From: DASSTY01 sp035760645
GTDB taxonomy: Bacteria; Gemmatimonadota; Gemmatimonadetes; Gemmatimonadales; GWC2-71-9
Length of the DNA stretch: 8,340 nucleotides
Direction of reading: 5' to 3'
Assembly (NCBI GenBank): GCA_035760645.1
Contig: DASTSO010000005.1
Location: 1-8,340, forward strand
The position numbers and the translations under genes were made by a program. Below, in pieces: positions 4,303-8,340 of this stretch (within the stretch, counting starts at the first letter, position 1; each line of letters opens with the position of its first letter). Below the pieces are notes generated by a model that worked only from the letters and a program-made list of their open reading frames with translations, had not been told where the DNA came from and ran no database searches.

Positions 4303-4698
4303 ATGCCGCATCGACCCTTCTTCTACCACGAGACCGCGGGCATCCGGATCACGGTCCGCCCCCGCTTCCTGCGCGACCAGTCGCAGCCGGCCCAGCGCCA
4401 CTTCGTCTTCGCCTACGCCGTCCGGATCGAGAACGTCGGCGCCCAGGCGGCGAAACTCCTCTCGCGCCGCTGGCTCATCCACGACTCGATCGGCCAGGAC
4501 ACCGAGGTCGCGGGAGACGGGGTCGTCGGCCAGCAGCCGGCGATCGCGCCGGGCCAGGTCCACGAGTATCAGAGCTTCTGCGTGCTGAAGTCGCCGCGGG
4601 GGCACATGGAGGGGCAGTACCGCTTCGTCCGGGCCGACGGGACCGCCTTCGACGCCCGGATCCCCCGCTTCACCCTCGACGGGGACGGGGCCGACTGA
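4303..4698 (+). CDS. apaG: ApaG/CorD family protein
   Basis: A 131-residue protein that is essentially one ApaG domain, an Fn3-like beta sandwich. Diagnostic segments are FAYAVRIENVG (36-46), LLSRRWLIHDSIG (52-64), EVAGDGVVGQQP (68-79), the HMEGQYRF loop (101-108) and IPRFTL (120-125). In enterobacteria the protein is linked to cobalt tolerance and magnesium efflux (CorD), and its gene often lies beside apaH/ksgA; neither is present here. The molecular role is unsettled. The domain also occurs in F-box and polymerase-interacting proteins, suggesting a protein or nucleotide binding role. The start is the ATG at 4303; no Shine-Dalgarno site precedes it and no in-frame alternative improves the domain. 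It is probably transcribed separately from udk or by read-through. Confidence 0.92.
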   Translation: MPHRPFFYHETAGIRITVRPRFLRDQSQPAQRHFVFAYAVRIENVGAQAAKLLSRRWLIHDSIGQDTEVAGDGVVGQQPAIAPGQVHEYQSFCVLKSPRGHMEGQYRFVRADGTAFDARIPRFTLDGDGAD

Positions 4699-4816
4699 GC
4701 GCAGCCCCCGCTAGGCACGGGGCCGGCGGCCTATTGCCGTATTCGCGGCGGGACATAAGTTGAAACGGTTGAGAGACGATTGAAAATGCGCTAACGGCGA
4801 CACGGCGGTGAGCAGG
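4699..4816. promoter_or_regulatory. Intergenic region with an A/T-rich tract, likely promoter region
   Basis: Between apaG and the next gene, 4750-4792 is conspicuously A/T-rich for this genome and carries three TTGA(A/G)A-like words at 4760, 4769 and 4780. CATAAG at 4754-4759 could be a -10, with TTGCCG (4734-4739) a poorly spaced -35. I cannot single out one promoter with confidence. The composition argues that transcription of the downstream gene starts here. Confidence 0.3.
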
Positions 4817-5158
4817 ATGCGGTACATGCGACGGGATGACGCGCGGCGGCTCGCGCGGGAGATTCTGCGGCAGATCGAGCGAAAGGAGCGCTCCGGCACC
4901 GCCGGCTTTCTCAGCTACAAGCTGCTGCGGCGCCTGGTGGTCCACGCCCAGCTGGTGGGGATCCGGCTCGAGCAGTACGTGACCGGCCCCTGGACGGTGG
5001 GCACCGCGGAGCCCACCCTCTGGAGCCGCTTCGGCGAGATCGTCCTGCCCACGGTCGAGCGCGGCGGCTTCCGCCTCCCGGTGCCGGATGCCGCGGAGGC
5101 GCACAGTCTCGCGGGCTTCCTCAACTGGTGCGACGCCCCGGAGCCGCAGGCCGGGTGA
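4817..5158 (+). CDS. Hypothetical protein, basic N-terminus
   Basis: A 113-residue protein of no recognised family. Nearly all third positions are G or C, as in its neighbours, which supports real coding. Residues 1-25 form a strongly basic, probably helical segment (DDARRLAREILRQIERKER). Next comes a segment with mixed hydrophobic and basic residues, GFLSYKLLRRLVVHAQLVGI (34-53), and then an aromatic-rich part with PWTVGTAEPTLWSRFGE (60-76) and FRLPVP (85-90). There is no signal peptide or clear membrane helix, so it is probably cytoplasmic and may bind nucleic acid; that is only a composition argument. The start is uncertain: ATG 4817 has GGTGA 5 nt upstream, ATG 4826 has AGGA 8 nt upstream, and GTG 4808 is also in frame. 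It stands alone between apaG and a strong terminator. Confidence 0.7.
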   Translation: MRYMRRDDARRLAREILRQIERKERSGTAGFLSYKLLRRLVVHAQLVGIRLEQYVTGPWTVGTAEPTLWSRFGEIVLPTVERGGFRLPVPDAAEAHSLAGFLNWCDAPEPQAG

Positions 5159-5197
5159 CCCCGGGGCCGCGCCCCGAGCCCTGCCCGCCTGGCCAGT

Positions 5198-5240
5198 GAC
5201 GGCGCCGGTCGGCCCTCGCCGACCGGCGCCGTCGTATATT
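5198..5240 (+). terminator. Hairpin terminator between the hypothetical gene and tilS
   Basis: GACGGCGCCGGTCGGC (5198-5213) pairs perfectly with 5218-5233 around a 4-nt CCTC loop, giving a 16-bp stem. It is followed by GTATATT, a short T-containing tail. It lies 40 nt past the upstream stop and is the clearest terminator shape in the window. The tail is also the -10 box of tilS. Confidence 0.65.
5235..5240 (+). promoter_or_regulatory. -10 box of tilS, leaderless start
   Basis: TATATT (5 of 6 to consensus) is followed by 6 nt and then the ATG at 5247, so transcription would begin at or next to the start codon. The -35 position falls inside the terminator hairpin and has no match to TTGACA. 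The tilS-hpt-ftsH operon would start from here. Confidence 0.5.
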
Positions 5241-5246
5241 GGGCCG

Positions 5247-6629
5247 ATGCCGCGGCCGGCGCCCCTCTCCCTCGTCCATCGTTTCCGCCGTCACCTGGAA
5301 GCACTCGCGCTCCCGGGCGGGCGGGCGCTCGTGGCGGTCTCGGGCGGGCCCGACAGTCTGGCGCTGCTCGACCTCCTGCTCGAGACGCGGGAGGCGCACG
5401 GCCTCGAGCTCGTCGTCGCCCATCTCGATCACGGAATCGCTCCCGAGAGCGCCCGGATCGCCGAGCGGGTGCGGGAGCTGGCGCTGGTCCGGGGGCTCGC
5501 GGTGCGGGTGGGCCGCCTGGCGCTGGGCCCGCAGGCGAGCGAGACGCTTGCCCGGGCGCGCCGGTACGCCTGGCTCGAGGAGGTGCGGCGCGAGACGGCG
5601 GCCGGGCTCATCCTGACGGCCCACCACGCCGACGATCAGGCCGAGACGGTGCTGTTGCGGGTCCTGGAGGGCTCCGGGCCCGCCGGGCTCGCGGCGATGG
5701 CCCCGCGCCGCGGCGCGATCGTCCGCCCGCTCCTGCCGTTCCGCCGCGCCGAGCTGCTCGGGCATCTGGAAGAGCGGGGGATCGGCTGGTGGGCGGACCC
5801 CGGGAACGCGGACCCCCGGCATCTGCGTTCATGGGTACGCACCGCCATCCTGCCGGCCCTGCGCACCCGGCTCCCCGAGGTGGACGCCCGCCTCGGCCGG
5901 GTCGCCGCGCAGGCGGCGGCCGAGCGCGCGGCCTGGGACGCCGCGCTCGGCGCGATGCCGGGCCTCGATTTCCGGGAGGAGTGCGACGGCGTTTCCGTTG
6001 CTGCCCCTCTCCTGGCCGGGTATGATTCACCCTTGGCGGAGGCGCTGTTGCGGGCCGCCGCGCGACGCGCCGGACTGGTCTTGGGTCCCGGGCGCGCGGC
6101 CGATGTGCGGCGCCTCGCCGCCGGCGGGCGGAGCGGCAGCGAAGTGCCGCTGGGCCACGGGTGGCGGGCCGAGGTCCGCTTCGGACGGCTGCACCTGGTG
6201 CGCGTTCCGGACCCGGTGGACGCGCCCGAGCCGGTCCCGCTCGACTGGATGGCCGGCGACGCGGTGGGGGACGGGGCGGGGGAACGGCGCTGGGGCGAGT
6301 GGTCGCTGCGCTGGCGGCGCGAGCCGGCCCCGGCGACCCAGGCGCGGCGCTCGGCGACCGCCTGGTTCGCGCCCCGCCGGGTGCGGCTGCGGCCCTGGCG
6401 ACCCGGGGATCGGGTGCGGCCCCTCGGCGGCGTCGGCGGGCGGCTGGTGGTCCGCTGTCTGCAGGAGGCCCGGGTGCCGAAGGGGCGCCGTGCCGCCTGG
6501 CCCGTGCTCGTCACTGCGGACGACGACACCGTGCTGTGGGTGCCCGGCGTGTGCCGGTCCGACAGCCTGATTCCCCCCGAAGGAACGGAGGCCGTGCGTG
6601 TCGACGCCGTCGACCTCACGACTGGATGA
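5247..6629 (+). CDS. tilS: tRNA(Ile)-lysidine synthetase
   Basis: A 460-residue cytoplasmic enzyme. It uses ATP to attach lysine to C34 of tRNA-Ile(CAU), changing its decoding from AUG to AUA and its charging from Met to Ile. The N-terminal PP-loop domain has SGGPDS at 32-37, VVAHLDHGI at 56-64, and TAHHADDQAETVLLRVLEG (124-142). WWADPGNAD (181-189) and VRTAILP (207-213) follow; the usual Asn-Arg before VR is Arg-Ser here (204-205). Residues 214-370 are a variable linker domain. The C-terminal tRNA-binding domain is seen as LRPWRPGDRVRPLG (381-394) and LQEARVPKGRRAAWPVLV (405-422). The ATG at 5247 fits both the leaderless promoter and the usual distance to the PP-loop. The 3' end overlaps hpt by 32 nt, so the two are co-transcribed. 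Confidence 0.93.
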   Translation: MPRPAPLSLVHRFRRHLEALALPGGRALVAVSGGPDSLALLDLLLETREAHGLELVVAHLDHGIAPESARIAERVRELALVRGLAVRVGRLALGPQASETLARARRYAWLEEVRRETAAGLILTAHHADDQAETVLLRVLEGSGPAGLAAMAPRRGAIVRPLLPFRRAELLGHLEERGIGWWADPGNADPRHLRSWVRTAILPALRTRLPEVDARLGRVAAQAAAERAAWDAALGAMPGLDFREECDGVSVAAPLLAGYDSPLAEALLRAAARRAGLVLGPGRAADVRRLAAGGRSGSEVPLGHGWRAEVRFGRLHLVRVPDPVDAPEPVPLDWMAGDAVGDGAGERRWGEWSLRWRREPAPATQARRSATAWFAPRRVRLRPWRPGDRVRPLGGVGGRLVVRCLQEARVPKGRRAAWPVLVTADDDTVLWVPGVCRSDSLIPPEGTEAVRVDAVDLTTG

Positions 6630-7167
6630 AGCGCTGCGCCGCACCGGCGGCCGGCCGATCAAGGACATCGTCTTCGACGAAGCGACCATCGCGCGCCGCG
6701 TCGCCGAGCTCGGGGCGGAGATCACCGCGACCTATCCCGACGGCGATCTCCTCGTGCTCGGCCTCCTGAAGGGGAGCTTCCTCTTCATGGCCGACCTGGT
6801 GCGCCAGATCGACCGGCCCCTCCAGTGCGACTTCCTGGTGGCGAGCTCCTACGGCGCGGGCACCGTGAGCAGCGGCAACGTGCGGCTGCTCTACGACCCC
6901 GAGACCGACCTCGAGGGGAAACACATCCTCCTCGTCGAGGATATAATTGATACCGGCAAGACCCTGCAGCGCCTCGTCGCGCTGCTCGGCGCGCGGCGGC
7001 CGAAGAGCATGGCCATCTGCACCCTGCTCGACAAGCGGCTCGCGCCCGAACCGCCGAAGGAGCTGCGCTTCGTCGGCTTCGAGGCGCCGCCGGCGTTCCT
7101 GGTCGGCTACGGGCTGGACCACGCCGAGAACTACCGACATCTCCCGTACATCGCGGATCTGGCATAA
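6598..7167 (+). CDS. hpt: Hypoxanthine (guanine) phosphoribosyltransferase
   Basis: A 189-residue cytoplasmic purine-salvage enzyme that makes IMP or GMP from base and PRPP. The PRPP loop LLVEDIIDTGKT is at 111-122, with the paired acids Glu114-Asp115. LLKGS (56-60) forms the pyrophosphate-binding loop, SSYGAGT (83-89) the flexible loop, and FVGFEAP plus VGYGLDHAENYRHLPYI (169-185) the base-binding and C-terminal parts. Length is normal. The GTG at 6598 has GGAG at 6587-6590, 7 nt upstream; it lies within the end of tilS, giving a 32-nt overlap. The stop codon directly precedes the ftsH ATG (TAA then ATG). The tilS-hpt-ftsH order is widely conserved in bacteria. Confidence 0.95.
   Translation: MSTPSTSRLDEALRRTGGRPIKDIVFDEATIARRVAELGAEITATYPDGDLLVLGLLKGSFLFMADLVRQIDRPLQCDFLVASSYGAGTVSSGNVRLLYDPETDLEGKHILLVEDIIDTGKTLQRLVALLGARRPKSMAICTLLDKRLAPEPPKELRFVGFEAPPAFLVGYGLDHAENYRHLPYIADLA

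Positions 7168-8340
<1,173 letters not shown>

Overview
The window is a very GC-rich bacterial stretch. From the left edge to about position 790 it looks accessory: codon use is more relaxed, palindromes and repeats are dense, and coding content is low. From about 1028 to the right edge it is ordinary chromosomal housekeeping DNA, all on the + strand, with third codon positions almost entirely G or C. Absent or weak Shine-Dalgarno sites, a tilS start 7 nt after a TATATT box, the tilS-hpt-ftsH order and the wording of the FtsH AAA domain suggest a Gemmatimonadota-like organism. That assignment is inference from memory of the families, not a search.

Left part (1-788). On the - strand there is a 69-residue ribbon-helix-helix DNA-binding protein. 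Its promoter (TTGACG, 17 bp, TACATT) would start transcription at or next to its ATG, so the mRNA is probably leaderless. A pair of ACCGGTA boxes one helical turn apart covers the -10. The same 19-bp site recurs (17/19) at 678-696 inside a large hairpin, among several GTAGCG repeats. Immediately after lies the 3' part of a tRNA-Met(CAU), from the anticodon arm to the discriminator base, with no D-arm, followed by a strong hairpin terminator. The simplest reading is that 1-788 is the end of an integrated element that used a tRNA-Met gene as attachment site. Its integrase and the intact tRNA would lie to the left, outside the window.

Middle part (1028-4220). A tightly coupled cluster: a J-domain/winged-helix protein, endonuclease IV (nfo), a GNAT acetyltransferase, a small two-helix membrane protein resembling a potassium-channel pore with an altered filter, a 24-codon linking ORF, and uridine kinase (udk). 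Every junction overlaps by 1-4 nt.

Right part (4303-8340). apaG, an unrecognised 113-residue protein, then a terminator abutting the promoter of tilS-hpt-ftsH. These act in tRNA-Ile2 lysidine formation, purine salvage and membrane proteolysis. ftsH is cut by the window edge after 391 codons, before its protease domain.

The most novel-looking material is the tRNA-bounded left segment with its repressor-like gene and duplicated operator, followed by the altered-filter channel-like protein and the J-domain/winged-helix fusion.
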